Positions 17,792 to 27,549 of a stretch of 64,000 nt of DNA are shown here, in pieces (the stretch's first letter is position 1; each line of letters starts with the position of its first letter). This DNA comes from Porphyromonas sp. (GTDB taxonomy: Bacteria; Bacteroidota; Bacteroidia; Bacteroidales; Porphyromonadaceae): NCBI RefSeq assembly GCF_030529325.1, contig NZ_JAUMXC010000005.1, forward strand, positions 1 through 64,000, in the 5' to 3' direction. The notes below the pieces were generated by a model, which saw nothing but the letters and a program-made list of their open reading frames with translations, was not told where the DNA came from and did no database searches. The translations under genes were made by a program, and so were the position numbers.

Positions 17792-18863
17792 AGAGATCGT
17801 ACATTTTGCGATAATAGTCTTTATATTCGCCTGAGATAATCTCTTTCAACCAATCTTGATGTTGCAAGTACCATTCCACAGTGTGTTGAAGTCCCTCTTC
17901 AGGAAGATACCTTGGGACGAATCCGATTTCATTCCTGAGTCTTGAAGCATCTATGGCATATCTCACATCATGCCCCAACCTATCTCTAACAAATGTCATC
18001 AGATTGAGGGAATGCCCGTCCGAGTTACCCATCTCCTTGTCCATGAGAGAGATTATCATCTTGATCATATCAATATTTCTCATCTCATTGTTTCCACCGA
18101 TATTATACGTCTCCCCGACTTTGCCCTTGTGGAGAATAGCATCGATCGCATCCACATGATCATCGACATACAACCAATCTCTCACCTGACATCCATCTCC
18201 ATAGATGGGTATATCCCGACCTTGAAGGATATTGAGGATGCAGAGGGGAATTAGCTTTTCAGGAAACTGATACGGGCCATAGTTATTACTGCAATTGCTG
18301 ATTATCGTAGGAAGCCCATATGTATCATGATAAGCCCGGACAAAATGGTCAGAACCGGCCTTACTTGCCGAGTATGGCGAATGCGGATCATAAGGAGTAT
18401 TCTCAGTAAAGGGAGAGTCTGTAGCTGAAAGGCTTCCATAAACTTCGTCTGTCGAGATGTGATAAAAGAGTCTGTCAGAAAAATTTCCTTCCCACTTTGC
18501 CAAAGCCGTATTCAGCAAGTTTACAGTCCCCAATACGTTGGTACGAACGAACAACAGAGGATCCTTTATACTCCTATCGACATGACTCTCAGCTGCAAGA
18601 TGTAACACATGAGTGACTCCAAACTCTGAAAACAAAGCCTCGAGTCCTGTCGCATCCGTAATATCTATATTCCGAAAAATATAATTATCGGCAGACTCAA
18701 GAGAGGAAAGATTTTTGAGATTTCCGGCATACGTAAGCGCATCCACATTGATGAACAAATACTCGGGATATCTTGGAACAAGGCGTAACAACAAGTTACT
18801 ACCAATAAAACCGGCGCCTCCGGTGACGACTACGATCTTCTCAAACTGTCTGAAATCATTCAT
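17790..18863 (-). CDS. rfbB: dTDP-glucose 4,6-dehydratase
   Basis: Extended short-chain dehydrogenase that converts dTDP-glucose to dTDP-4-keto-6-deoxyglucose, the second step toward dTDP-rhamnose and related envelope sugars. The NAD motif VVTGGAGFIGSNLL is at about 11-24, and HLAAESHVDRSI near 84-95, the STDEVYG segment near 136-142 and the catalytic YSASKAGSDHF near 166-176 are intact. I chose MNDFRQFEK (357 residues), not the in-frame ATG at 18938, because a promoter box lies at 18891-18898, inside that longer frame. The partner enzyme RfbA is encoded 40 kb away at 58134-59018. Confidence 0.95.
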   Translation of the reverse strand: MNDFRQFEKIVVVTGGAGFIGSNLLLRLVPRYPEYLFINVDALTYAGNLKNLSSLESADNYIFRNIDITDATGLEALFSEFGVTHVLHLAAESHVDRSIKDPLLFVRTNVLGTVNLLNTALAKWEGNFSDRLFYHISTDEVYGSLSATDSPFTENTPYDPHSPYSASKAGSDHFVRAYHDTYGLPTIISNCSNNYGPYQFPEKLIPLCILNILQGRDIPIYGDGCQVRDWLYVDDHVDAIDAILHKGKVGETYNIGGNNEMRNIDMIKMIISLMDKEMGNSDGHSLNLMTFVRDRLGHDVRYAIDASRLRNEIGFVPRYLPEEGLQHTVEWYLQHQDWLKEIISGEYKDYYRKMYDL

Positions 18864-18890
18864 ACACACCAACTGCTTGCAATAATGCCG

Positions 18891-18898
18891 CAAAGATA
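18891..18898 (-). promoter_or_regulatory. -7 box for rfbB
   Basis: TATCTTTG on the minus strand, 28 bases before the chosen rfbB ATG at 18863. This helps decide the start. Confidence 0.6.
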
Positions 18899-18934
18899 CA
18901 AATTTTCTATGCTCTTCCCCTACACGCAGACCTA

Positions 18935-19729
18935 TCACTCACAAGCCGACTTGAGATAGTAGCAAGCTGTTTTTGTCAATGATTCAGGAGGTGGATAATG
19001 AAGATCGTGGCGTTCACAAAGCACCTTAAAACACAAACGGGTAAGGCAGACATTTCTCCATGATGTCACAGGATGATCCTCAAGGGATTTCTGAGAGATT
19101 CCTGTCAGACTACTTGCCAAAAAAGGCAATTTGACATATCGATATTCTTGGCCTAAAAGATGTTCCTCAAAGCGCATAACACATATGGTCTTTTTGCGAG
19201 CAAATACTTCGAATGCTTCAACAGACAAATGCTTTCTCATCATACGGCAAAGCACTTGAACATCAAACTCCGCATTGTAAAAAACCAGCGTCTGACCATC
19301 ACCGGTGGCATCACTCATCATCTTACAAACATCGGACTCTCCAAGCCCAAATTTAGCAAGTTGATCTGCACCGATCTTGTGCACTCTCCTTGCCTCGGCA
19401 GGACCAAGATTATCCTGTCGGATCAAAACAGTCTTGTGATCCAACACGGAAAAATCTTCTGAAAGATGCATCCAAGATACCTGCAAAGGATCGGGAGAGA
19501 TACCGGATTCTTCAATAAGCCCATTCGTCTGAATATCAACAACAGTATATTTCACGTCCTCTTGCTCATCGGCCTTAGGAGGGAAAAAAGGATTTTCCGT
19601 AGATGGAGTGTGAGACAAATGATCCGATGATACAGACACAGTATCTTCCCTCTTTCTGTAAAAGACAAGGGAAATAAGAACCCACACAAAGCAGAAAAGT
19701 AATATTGCAGCTAATATACTCATCAACAA
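18935..19729 (-). CDS. Membrane-anchored DEDDh exonuclease-like protein, active site degraded
   Basis: 264 residues. Residues 3-24 are a hydrophobic anchor followed by YRKRED, so the rest is probably cytoplasmic. From about 60 it follows the RNase T/DNA polymerase epsilon exonuclease layout: motif I YTVVDIQTNGL (Asp65, but Gln67 where Glu is required), the VHKIGADQL segment (116-124), motif II NAEFD (Asp156), and a motif III region DHPVTSW in which His219 is kept but Trp224 stands where Asp is required. Two of the metal-binding acidic residues are thus replaced, suggesting loss of nuclease activity while the fold is kept. The frame is intact with no stop, so the gene appears maintained. Role unknown. 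Confidence 0.7.
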   Translation of the reverse strand: MLMSILAAILLFCFVWVLISLVFYRKREDTVSVSSDHLSHTPSTENPFFPPKADEQEDVKYTVVDIQTNGLIEESGISPDPLQVSWMHLSEDFSVLDHKTVLIRQDNLGPAEARRVHKIGADQLAKFGLGESDVCKMMSDATGDGQTLVFYNAEFDVQVLCRMMRKHLSVEAFEVFARKKTICVMRFEEHLLGQEYRYVKLPFLASSLTGISQKSLEDHPVTSWRNVCLTRLCFKVLCERHDLHYPPPESLTKTACYYLKSACE

Positions 19730-19744
19730 CTAAATATTTATCCA

Positions 19745-19752
19745 CAAATTTA
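19745..19752 (-). promoter_or_regulatory. -7 box for the exonuclease-like gene
   Basis: TAAATTTG on the minus strand, 16 bases before the ATG at 19729. A TTTG lies 16 bases further upstream, at the edge of the repeat element. Confidence 0.45.
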
Positions 19753-19772
19753 GCATATTATCTGTAACCAAA

Positions 19773-19861
19773 GAAAAAGGTATAGAAGGGTCAAAATTCA
19801 TGTGTCTAACTTGATGAATGAAGTTGTCTAACCTAATGCATCAAGTTAGACAACTTTTTTC
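19773..19861 (-). repeat. Dispersed three-arm element, copy 2 (89 bp)
   Basis: One of the best-preserved copies. Minus-strand reading: GAAAAAAGTTGTCTAACTTG at the start, first reverse arm TTAGGTTAGAC, second reverse arm TCAAGTTAGAC, and end CTATACCTTTTTC. The ends form an imperfect inverted repeat (GAAAAAAG / CCTTTTTC). It is the only copy between two divergent genes. Confidence 0.88.
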
Positions 19862-20175
19862 AGGCCCTATGAGATCATTGATGAGACGGGAATCTGAGGA
19901 TAGGTGAGTCCCAAAACACGAGTAAAAGTGTTTCATAGACATTTTGTAACTGATTTTAAATACGTTAACGCAAAAATCACACACAATAAGAGCCAAATAA
20001 GATTAACAACAAAACAGAGTACAATACTCGCGAACTAAGAATAATCCAACCTACATCCACTACCTATCATAAAAATAATATGTACCTTTACTCTGATAAG
20101 CTACTTCTGACGAAGTCGCAAGATATCTTTTCAGGTAATACTTTTTTGGTATTGTAAATCGACAACAATATAAGC

Positions 20176-21093
20176 ATGATCGTTTCCGTAATAGGATCTA
20201 TACATCAAAAGTGCTCACAAGAGGTTTTAAGTGAGTTGATGAGCACAATAATTGAGGGAAGCAGAGGGCACAGACTCAGGATAGACAGTGGATTCTTCGA
20301 TTATCTTCGCCGCACAGGTATCAAACTTCCGGCCGAACTCTCGTCGGCAGTGAGAAAAGAGCCTCAGACAGATCTCCTCATCAGTCTCGGCGGAGACGGG
20401 ACATTCCTCCGTTCTGCAAAACTAATTGCCGGGACATCTGCAACAATACTTGGCATCAATACAGGACGCCTCGGTTTTCTCACGGGGACTTGCCCAAATG
20501 AGTTGAAACAGATGTGGGACGACATCATAGAAGGCAGGTACGAGACAGAGTTGAGGAGTATGCTCGAGATATCTACAGAAGCAGATGGGGTAATCAAAAG
20601 ACTTCCCCCTGTGCTCAATGAAGTTGCAATACTCAAGAGAGATACTGCAAGTATGATCGGGGTACACACTTCTGTGGATGGAGAGAGAGTCGCCACTTTT
20701 GAGGGAGACGGGCTTCTTATTGCCACCCCCACAGGTTCGACGGCATATTCGCTTAGTGTAGGAGGCCCGATAATTCATCCTTATTGCCCCACCCTACTCT
20801 TGGCGCCTATAGCTCCACACACTCTCAATATGCGCCCCATCGTAATCCCGGATAATGTAGTCTTGGAAATGAGTGTAACCACCCGCAATGATGCAATCCT
20901 ATTATCCTCTGATGGATATAGCACACCACTGCCCGGATCAGCCAAAATAAAAGTATGGAGATCGGAAAAGGAAGTACGTATAGTGCGCCACCCCATCCAC
21001 ACATTCTATGATACCCTCCGCAACAAACTGATGTGGGGACAGGATGTGAGAGGGATGAATAATGAACAGAATAGGCACTGCCCCAACTTCTGA
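20176..21093 (+). CDS. nadK: NAD kinase
   Basis: ATP-dependent phosphorylation of NAD+ to NADP+, 305 residues. The GGDGT motif (ISLGGDGTFLRSAK) is at about 71-84, NTGRLGFLTG near 97-106, and the diagnostic DGLLIATPTGSTAYSLSVGG near 178-197. These cover the nucleotide and NAD sites of the diacylglycerol-kinase-like fold. It opens a six-gene plus-strand run to 28902. With NfnAB on the other strand, it is the second NADP(H)-supplying function in this window. Confidence 0.95.
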   Translation: MIVSVIGSIHQKCSQEVLSELMSTIIEGSRGHRLRIDSGFFDYLRRTGIKLPAELSSAVRKEPQTDLLISLGGDGTFLRSAKLIAGTSATILGINTGRLGFLTGTCPNELKQMWDDIIEGRYETELRSMLEISTEADGVIKRLPPVLNEVAILKRDTASMIGVHTSVDGERVATFEGDGLLIATPTGSTAYSLSVGGPIIHPYCPTLLLAPIAPHTLNMRPIVIPDNVVLEMSVTTRNDAILLSSDGYSTPLPGSAKIKVWRSEKEVRIVRHPIHTFYDTLRNKLMWGQDVRGMNNEQNRHCPNF

Positions 21094-21165
21094 CAATTGG
21101 AGGACAAATAAAGATACACCTCCTATCGAGCGCAAATTCACAGATATTCAAACACTATTTACGCA

Positions 21166-22887
21166 ATGATACACTTACAAAGAGTTTTCAGGTTTTCTAT
21201 ACTACTGTTAGCAGTGCTGACGTCATCGCTGACATCGTATGGACAAAATACAGGTAAGTCAAAAAAAGCAGATAGCCAATTGGAGATTGGAAGAGCCATA
21301 CAAGTATTCAGATCTGTACTGGCAGGAGTAGAGACCCTGTACGTAGACACCGTAGACATAAAGGGGATATCTGCGAGAGGTATCAACACAATGCTATCTC
21401 AACTTGACCCTTACACAGAGTATATGACCGACAATGAAAGTAAAGACTTTATTTTCATGACAACAGGGGCGTATGGAGGAATAGGCGCATATATCCAAGA
21501 GAAGGACTCCGCCGTGTACGTTCAAATGCCCATGCCCGGTACTCCGGCGGAAAAGAGCGGCCTCAAAATGGGAGACAAGTTTGTTGTCATCGAAGGAGTC
21601 CCTGTTGTTCCTGCCACTGCTACAAAGGTGAGCGGGCTACTAAAAGGTCAAGTAGGCACCAAAGTAAAAGTAAAAATACTGAGGTTGGGTGAAACAAAAG
21701 AGCGAGAATTCACCCTGACAAGAGATAATGTAGTGGTGGATCAGGTCGTACACAGGGGAATCTATCGTGACAATATCGGATATATCCGACTCAGTTCGTT
21801 TACCAACAAAAGTGCGGAGGATGTGCGCAAAGCTTATAATGAACTCAACAGTACACGCAAGCTGAAATCACTCATACTGGACCTCAGAGGTAATGGTGGC
21901 GGAGTGATGGATGATGCCATCAAGATCCTTGGCATGTTTTTGCCGGAAAAGACCCTTGTTCTCTATACAGAAGGGAAGTTGCCCGAAACATCTCAGAAGT
22001 ACTATACGACAGATAAGCCTATAGACACCAATATCCCGGTGGTGGTACTCATCAATGGCGGCTCAGCCTCAGCTTCCGAAATTGTTTCAGGTGCAATGCA
22101 AGACCTCGATAGAGGTGTAGTACTTGGTAGCAAAAGTTTCGGAAAAGGTTTGGTTCAGTCCACTCGTCCACTCCCCAATAAGGGGATATTGAAGGTAACA
22201 ATAGCACGCTACTACATCCCAAGCGGCAGATGTATCCAGCAACTCGACTACTCTCACCGCAACCCTGATGGCTCGGTAGCATCGGTTCCCGACAGCCTTG
22301 CCAATCAGTTCAAAACAAAGAACGGCAGGATAGTCAAAGATGGAGGTGGGATACGTCCGGACTTGGAAATACAGGATGAGATATTACCGGTGTCTGTATT
22401 CAATATGATCAGAGGAGGCTACATCTTTGAATTTGCAAACAAACTATTTGTCAATAGAAAGGGAACGGCAGCTCCCCAATCAGTCCAAGATATCGGTGTG
22501 ACAGACAAAGACTTTGAAGACTTTCTGACTTATCTCGAGGAACAAAAGTTTGAGTATGGTAAACTAAGTCTCAATGCCCTCAATCGTCTCAGGGAACTTG
22601 CAGAATTTGAAGGATACAAAGAACAAAGCAAAGAGGCATTCAAAGAGCTTGAAAAAGCCCTATCTCCCTCACTCCGTAAAGATCTTGCACAACACAAGGA
22701 TATGATCATCAGCCAATTGAGGAGCTCATTAGCTTCTCACTATTTTGGTATGTCCGGACAATACACTGTAGGTCTGGAAAGTGATCCAACATTTGAGAAA
22801 GCTCTGGAAATTCTCTCCAACAAAGAGACATACCGAAAACTGCTTACCCCTCAAAGGGACAGTAAGAACATCAAGGTGCAAAAGTGA
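21166..22887 (+). CDS. S41 family C-terminal processing peptidase
   Basis: 573-residue CtpA/Prc-like serine protease. Residues 1-26 form a signal peptide (FSILLLAVLTSSLTSYGQ), so it acts in the periplasm or at the envelope. A PDZ domain spans about 95-180 (GIGAYIQEKDSAVYV, PAEKSGLKMGDKF). The S41 core has LILDLRGNGGG near 236-246, the serine motif GGSASASEI starting near 298 and the lysine motif GSKSFGKGLVQ near 321-331, giving the Ser/Lys dyad. The C-terminal 150 residues are helical and charged. The family trims or degrades exported proteins by their C-termini. The gap from nadK is 72 bases. Confidence 0.92.
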   Translation: MIHLQRVFRFSILLLAVLTSSLTSYGQNTGKSKKADSQLEIGRAIQVFRSVLAGVETLYVDTVDIKGISARGINTMLSQLDPYTEYMTDNESKDFIFMTTGAYGGIGAYIQEKDSAVYVQMPMPGTPAEKSGLKMGDKFVVIEGVPVVPATATKVSGLLKGQVGTKVKVKILRLGETKEREFTLTRDNVVVDQVVHRGIYRDNIGYIRLSSFTNKSAEDVRKAYNELNSTRKLKSLILDLRGNGGGVMDDAIKILGMFLPEKTLVLYTEGKLPETSQKYYTTDKPIDTNIPVVVLINGGSASASEIVSGAMQDLDRGVVLGSKSFGKGLVQSTRPLPNKGILKVTIARYYIPSGRCIQQLDYSHRNPDGSVASVPDSLANQFKTKNGRIVKDGGGIRPDLEIQDEILPVSVFNMIRGGYIFEFANKLFVNRKGTAAPQSVQDIGVTDKDFEDFLTYLEEQKFEYGKLSLNALNRLRELAEFEGYKEQSKEAFKELEKALSPSLRKDLAQHKDMIISQLRSSLASHYFGMSGQYTVGLESDPTFEKALEILSNKETYRKLLTPQRDSKNIKVQK

Positions 22888-22902
22888 CACCTGATCAAAC
22901 TG

Positions 22903-23271
22903 ATGATGGGAAGAAACAATAAAAGCTCAAAAGGAAGCGAAAGTGATGGGTTGGTCTTCTCTACCAACACCGAATTACTTCAGAAAATACAACTCGGAAA
23001 TATTATTTCGATCGAGACACTACCGACATCCGATCAGAGATTGATAGTGCAGCTTGATACAAAGGCAAGAAAGGGTAAGATCGTAACGCTTGTAACCGGC
23101 TTTGAGGGACAACAGTCTGATCTTGAAGCCTTAGGTAAGCGCCTCAAAACGGCATGCGGTGTCGGAGGAAGTGTCAAAGATGGAGATATCATAGTACAAG
23201 GCTCTTATGTGGACAAGGTATTGTCCCTTTTGATAGAATGGGGTTATACCAAAACAAAGAGAAAAGGATAA
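22903..23271 (+). CDS. SUI1/YciH translation initiation factor-like protein
   Basis: 122 residues; the C-terminal 80 form the SUI1 (eIF1-like) domain: GKIVTLVTGFEG, LGKRLKTACGVGGSVKDGDI and QGSYVDKVLSLLIEWGY. YciH-type proteins contact the ribosomal P site and are thought to influence initiation fidelity in some bacteria. The 40-residue N-terminus is polar. It sits 15 bases after the S41 gene and 15 before the AddA-like gene, so it is clearly in the operon. Confidence 0.9.
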   Translation: MMGRNNKSSKGSESDGLVFSTNTELLQKIQLGNIISIETLPTSDQRLIVQLDTKARKGKIVTLVTGFEGQQSDLEALGKRLKTACGVGGSVKDGDIIVQGSYVDKVLSLLIEWGYTKTKRKG

Positions 23272-23286
23272 TCATGTAGGTGAGAA

Positions 23287-26200
23287 ATGGAGTTCCCTCT
23301 CAAAATATATAAAGCCTCAGCGGGATCAGGAAAGACTTACACTCTAACAGCGGAGTACCTCAAACTCCTCTTTGAAAATGCGGATGATCCTTATGCTTTT
23401 CGAAAGATCTTGGCAGTGACTTTTACCAATAAAGCTACCGCCGAGATGAAACAACGTATCCTCTCTGAACTATATAAAATAAGTCTTGGAGAAAAAGGGA
23501 GTATATACGATCTGATAAAAGAAAATAGCGCACTAAGAGATGATGAGCTTACCCGGAAGGCTCGCATAATCCTCAAAAATGTGCTTGAAGACTACTCTGC
23601 ATTCAAGGTACAGACCATAGACTCATTCTTTCAAGAGATTGTAAGGAGTTTTGCCATGGAGATGAACCGCCAAAGCGCGTTCGGGATAGAAATGGACTCC
23701 GAAAATGTCATCACCTTATCTCTTGAAAGTCTGATAGATAGGCTGGATGGTCAGTCCGAGAGTATACTGACCCTGCATCAATGGATAAGCAGGATTTATC
23801 AGGAAAACTTGGAAAATGAAAGCCATACGAGTACTTTTGAAGACATCAAGCGCCTGGCCAACGCCCTCCTTTTCGACGAAAATAACAGTGCCATAATCAA
23901 ATCTTTGAGTAGTATTACTCCAAGCCAAATAGGTGAGGCAAAAAAAAGGCTCAAACAAATAGCAGAAGAGGGCCTACAGGAGTTTATAAATGAATGCAAA
24001 GGGATTGTCTCGTTTTTTGCTCAAAATGGTATAGATCCTCAGAGTAGTTTTCGTAAATATCTCTCAAAATTTGGGGATCTGCTTGCCGATGATGAAACTG
24101 CAAAACTCTTTCTTGAGGATGAAAAAAAAGGCTTCAACTCTTCCCTCATCAGTATAGGTTATGAGGAAGGCCCACTATATGCAAAAAGTGCAAGTGCTTC
24201 TATAAAAGAGTCTTTTGACCGACATGAAACAGAAATCAGGGAAAAGGTACGTGCTGTCATCAAGGTTCACCAAGAGTCCCAGGAAAAGGTCATCACAGCA
24301 GGACTATTGCTGAAGTATATAGATGCTGTACCGGGAATGATTGAACTGATTCACGATATAGAAAACTATCGAAAGGAAAATAACTGCCTCATTATTTCTG
24401 ATATAAATCAGCTATTGAATGCCATCATAAACGATTCGGAGCTACCGTTTGTATACGAAAAGGTTGGGACTCGTATCAATCATTACATGATAGATGAGTT
24501 TCAAGATACAAGCCCCTTGCAGTGGGCAAACTTCAAGCCATTACTCCGAGAAAGCTTGGATAATGGCAATCGCAACATGATCGTGGGAGATGTGAAACAG
24601 AGTATATACCGTTTCCGTGGGACAGACAGCTCCCTTCTCGGCTACAAAGTAAATAAAGAGTTTGGGAAACATGTAGAGGAGGAAATGTTGGAGTACAACT
24701 GGAGAAGCGAAAAAAATATCATAGACTTCAACAACGCATTCTTCGAACAATCGTATGATTTTGAAAGATATTACAAAGAGCAGTTTGAAAAAGAGCTAAC
24801 TCAAAAATCAGAAGATTTAGAAGCGCACGAAGATTCCTACAAGGGAGCGACTCAAAAATTTCCCAACAACCGCAGCTCGGACGGATATGTGACGATCACC
24901 GAACTCCCCCCTGCAAGGAAAATAGAGATAGAGGATATTGCAGCATCTATAGAAGAGAAGCTGGTTCATCTCCAAAAAGAGCAAGGATACTCTCCCTCTG
25001 ATATAGCCTTTCTCGTGCGTAACAAAGCAGAAGGCATGATATTGGCAGAGCTCCTTTCCACCCTTTCTGAGAAATATTCCGATGACCACGAAGTATCCTT
25101 TAGATTTCTATCAGATGATGCACTGCTGATCAACAACTCTATAGTAGTGAGGTTACTGATGTGTCTACTCAGGTGCTTTGCATCGCCTGGGCAGGAGGAG
25201 AACGAGAAAGAATTGTCTCTACATATCGAGAGATATATCCGAATGTATCGAAACCATCTATCCGATAATCGTAAAGCTCTCACTAAAGCCCGGTTGCTGA
25301 ACATATTGTCGTACGGACTAACTATATATGAATCCGTATCTAAGGCCATAGAGATAATATCTTTTGTACCGGAGCAGGATGAAACTTACGTCAGTTCATT
25401 CTTGGATATCATATTCTCCTTCTCATCACAAAAAATGGGATCATACAGTCTGTTTGTTGAATGGTGGGAAGAGCATAAAGACAAGGCCATGGTCAACATG
25501 GGTGAGGGACAGACAAACAGTATCACCATAACAACGATACACAAGTCCAAAGGTTTGGAGTATCCTATTGTGTTTCTACCATTTGCATCATGGGAAATCA
25601 CAAAGAAGAGTTCTGCTGCTCCACGGATAGTCACAGCAGATGTACTCCCACCGATGTTTGGCTTACTTCCATTCTACATCATCCCGACAAACTATAGCAA
25701 GTTTGCAAAGAGCTATCTTTCAAGTATTGCTGAGACTCAATTTGAAGCAGACTACACTGATACGCTCAATCTCTTATATGTGGCATTTACAAGAGCTTCA
25801 AGTGAGTTACATGTCTATACTCACACGAACCTAAAGAATAACTCTGCTGACATAATAACCAACAGACTGAACCTCATCAATGAGCTTTTACCTATAGATA
25901 CGGCGGAAGATCCTGATACTGGCATCATTACGTCCTATTATGGTAATGAGACCCATAAAAACAAGGACATAGAAGAAGAGCAGAAAGGCCAAAATGAACT
26001 TAAGGGGCTGACCGCATCTCCACGTTATGAGGATCTACTTCTTAGCCGAAAAGCTTACGGCTTATCTCTTGAAACAGAAGAAGAACGCCGAAAGGGAATC
26101 ATTATGCACGAGATATTGTCTCGCACCAAAACTCTCAAAGACTTTGAAAAAAATATTGAAAAAGAAGTTCTCCTCAACAGGCTTAGTGAGGAAGACAAGA

Positions 26201-26517
26201 AAATTTATACCGACAAGTTTACTCAAGCTATGCAACACCCCACCATCGGGACATGGTTTACAGTTGATAGCTCTTCTATATCTCTGACAGAACAAGATAT
26301 TATGACAAAAGCAGGCAATTATCGTCCTGATAAGTTGATAATAAATGGAGATAAAGCGGTTGTGGTAGACTACAAGTTTGGCGTACACCGCAACCAAAAG
26401 TACAGACGACAGGTAGATAACTACTTGAATTTGCTCCAAAGTATGGGATATACTTCACCTGTCGGATACATCTGGTACAATCTCGAAAATGACATTGACA
26501 AAGTAACACTACCATAA
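23287..26517 (+). CDS. UvrD/AddA-like helicase-nuclease
   Basis: 1076-residue SF1 helicase with a C-terminal RecB-type nuclease, presumably the AddA-like subunit of a double-strand-break repair enzyme. Walker A is ASAGSGKT at 10-17, motif II DEFQDT at 403-408, then GDVKQSIYRFRG, motif V ITTIHKSKGLEYP near 746-758 and motif VI LLYVAFTRASSE near 827. The nuclease domain shows IMHEILSRT near 939 and VVVDYKFG near 1025-1032, the PD-(D/E)xK core. Length is close to AddA (about 1,200). No AddB-like gene is in this window. The stop codon overlaps the rlmN start by one base (TAATG), so the two are translationally coupled. Confidence 0.9.
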   Translation: MEFPLKIYKASAGSGKTYTLTAEYLKLLFENADDPYAFRKILAVTFTNKATAEMKQRILSELYKISLGEKGSIYDLIKENSALRDDELTRKARIILKNVLEDYSAFKVQTIDSFFQEIVRSFAMEMNRQSAFGIEMDSENVITLSLESLIDRLDGQSESILTLHQWISRIYQENLENESHTSTFEDIKRLANALLFDENNSAIIKSLSSITPSQIGEAKKRLKQIAEEGLQEFINECKGIVSFFAQNGIDPQSSFRKYLSKFGDLLADDETAKLFLEDEKKGFNSSLISIGYEEGPLYAKSASASIKESFDRHETEIREKVRAVIKVHQESQEKVITAGLLLKYIDAVPGMIELIHDIENYRKENNCLIISDINQLLNAIINDSELPFVYEKVGTRINHYMIDEFQDTSPLQWANFKPLLRESLDNGNRNMIVGDVKQSIYRFRGTDSSLLGYKVNKEFGKHVEEEMLEYNWRSEKNIIDFNNAFFEQSYDFERYYKEQFEKELTQKSEDLEAHEDSYKGATQKFPNNRSSDGYVTITELPPARKIEIEDIAASIEEKLVHLQKEQGYSPSDIAFLVRNKAEGMILAELLSTLSEKYSDDHEVSFRFLSDDALLINNSIVVRLLMCLLRCFASPGQEENEKELSLHIERYIRMYRNHLSDNRKALTKARLLNILSYGLTIYESVSKAIEIISFVPEQDETYVSSFLDIIFSFSSQKMGSYSLFVEWWEEHKDKAMVNMGEGQTNSITITTIHKSKGLEYPIVFLPFASWEITKKSSAAPRIVTADVLPPMFGLLPFYIIPTNYSKFAKSYLSSIAETQFEADYTDTLNLLYVAFTRASSELHVYTHTNLKNNSADIITNRLNLINELLPIDTAEDPDTGIITSYYGNETHKNKDIEEEQKGQNELKGLTASPRYEDLLLSRKAYGLSLETEEERRKGIIMHEILSRTKTLKDFEKNIEKEVLLNRLSEEDKKIYTDKFTQAMQHPTIGTWFTVDSSSISLTEQDIMTKAGNYRPDKLIINGDKAVVVDYKFGVHRNQKYRRQVDNYLNLLQSMGYTSPVGYIWYNLENDIDKVTLP

Positions 26518-27545
26518 TGGAAAAAGATATATTACTTGGTTTGACACTTGCGGAGATGCAAGAAATCATAACAAGCATAGGAGAACCCAAATACAGAGCA
26601 AAACAAATCATAGAGTGGTTGTATCAGAAGAGAGCAACCTCTTTTGATGAAATGACAAATCTCCCTAAAGCTCTTCGTGACAAATTAGATGAACAGTATA
26701 CAATAGGCAGACACGATATTATCGCTCGACAGATATCTAAGGATGGCACGGAAAAATATCTATTCAGCGTTACTCATGCTCCGGATCAAGCAATAGAAAC
26801 AGTTTACATACCTGAAGCAGACAGGGCTACATTGTGTGTATCCAGCCAGGTAGGATGTAAGATGAACTGCTCATTTTGTCATACAGGCAAGATGGGCTTC
26901 AAGTCGAATCTGCGTCCCTCCGACATCATGAATCAAATCCTCAGTGTTCCTCATCATGACAAGCTGACCAACATTGTTTTTATGGGGATGGGAGAACCAT
27001 TGGATAACTATGAATCCGTAGCCAAGGTGTTACAGATAATGACAGCAGACTGGGGACTGGCATGGAGTCCTAAGCGTATCACCGTAAGTACAATCGGGTC
27101 TAAGGAAGGTCTAAAAAAGTATCTATCTGAACAGCAGTGTCATCTTGCAATCAGCATACACAGCCCATTCAGTGTGGAAAGACTCTCACTTATGCCGATC
27201 GAAAAGGCTTTCCCCATTCAAAGCATCATAGAGACTCTCAAGCAATATGACTTTTCGGGACAAAGGAGACTTTTTTTCGAGTACATTCTATTTGATGGAT
27301 TCAATGACTCGCTTCAACATGCAGAAGCCCTCAGGAAGCTGCTCGCACCACTTGACTGCAGAGTCAATCTCATACGTTATCACTCCATTCCCGATGTAGA
27401 CCTACAGTCACCATCACCTCGGGCTGTACAAGCATTTGAAGACTATCTCAATGAGCATGGAATAAGGTGTACAACAAGGCGCTCGAGGGGAGAAGATATT
27501 TTTGCAGCTTGTGGTATGCTCTCCACCAAGAAAGACAAACAATAA
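26517..27545 (+). CDS. rlmN: Dual-specificity 23S rRNA/tRNA adenine-C2 methyltransferase
   Basis: Radical SAM methyltransferase making m2A2503 in 23S rRNA and m2A37 in some tRNAs; 342 residues. The 4Fe-4S motif CKMNCSFC lies near 115-122 within SSQVGCKMNCSFCHTGKMGF. The SAM-contacting GMGEPLDNY is near 160-168, and the catalytic C-terminal cysteine is in FAACGMLS near 331. The start overlaps the stop of the upstream helicase gene. Confidence 0.95.
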   Translation: MEKDILLGLTLAEMQEIITSIGEPKYRAKQIIEWLYQKRATSFDEMTNLPKALRDKLDEQYTIGRHDIIARQISKDGTEKYLFSVTHAPDQAIETVYIPEADRATLCVSSQVGCKMNCSFCHTGKMGFKSNLRPSDIMNQILSVPHHDKLTNIVFMGMGEPLDNYESVAKVLQIMTADWGLAWSPKRITVSTIGSKEGLKKYLSEQQCHLAISIHSPFSVERLSLMPIEKAFPIQSIIETLKQYDFSGQRRLFFEYILFDGFNDSLQHAEALRKLLAPLDCRVNLIRYHSIPDVDLQSPSPRAVQAFEDYLNEHGIRCTTRRSRGEDIFAACGMLSTKKDKQ

Positions 27546-27549
27546 TACG

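Larger units (their letters stand above)
19730..20175. other. Divergent intergenic region, exonuclease-like gene / nadK
   Basis: Holds a minus-strand -7 box, copy 2 of the dispersed element, and a weak plus-strand box TACCTTTA (20093-20100, one mismatch) that may serve nadK. Bases 19870-20090 are A/T-rich with nothing I can assign. Confidence 0.5.

Noticed and set aside
18864-18938. Longer N-terminus for RfbB
   Set aside because: A -7 box lies inside this segment and the added residues do not resemble the family.
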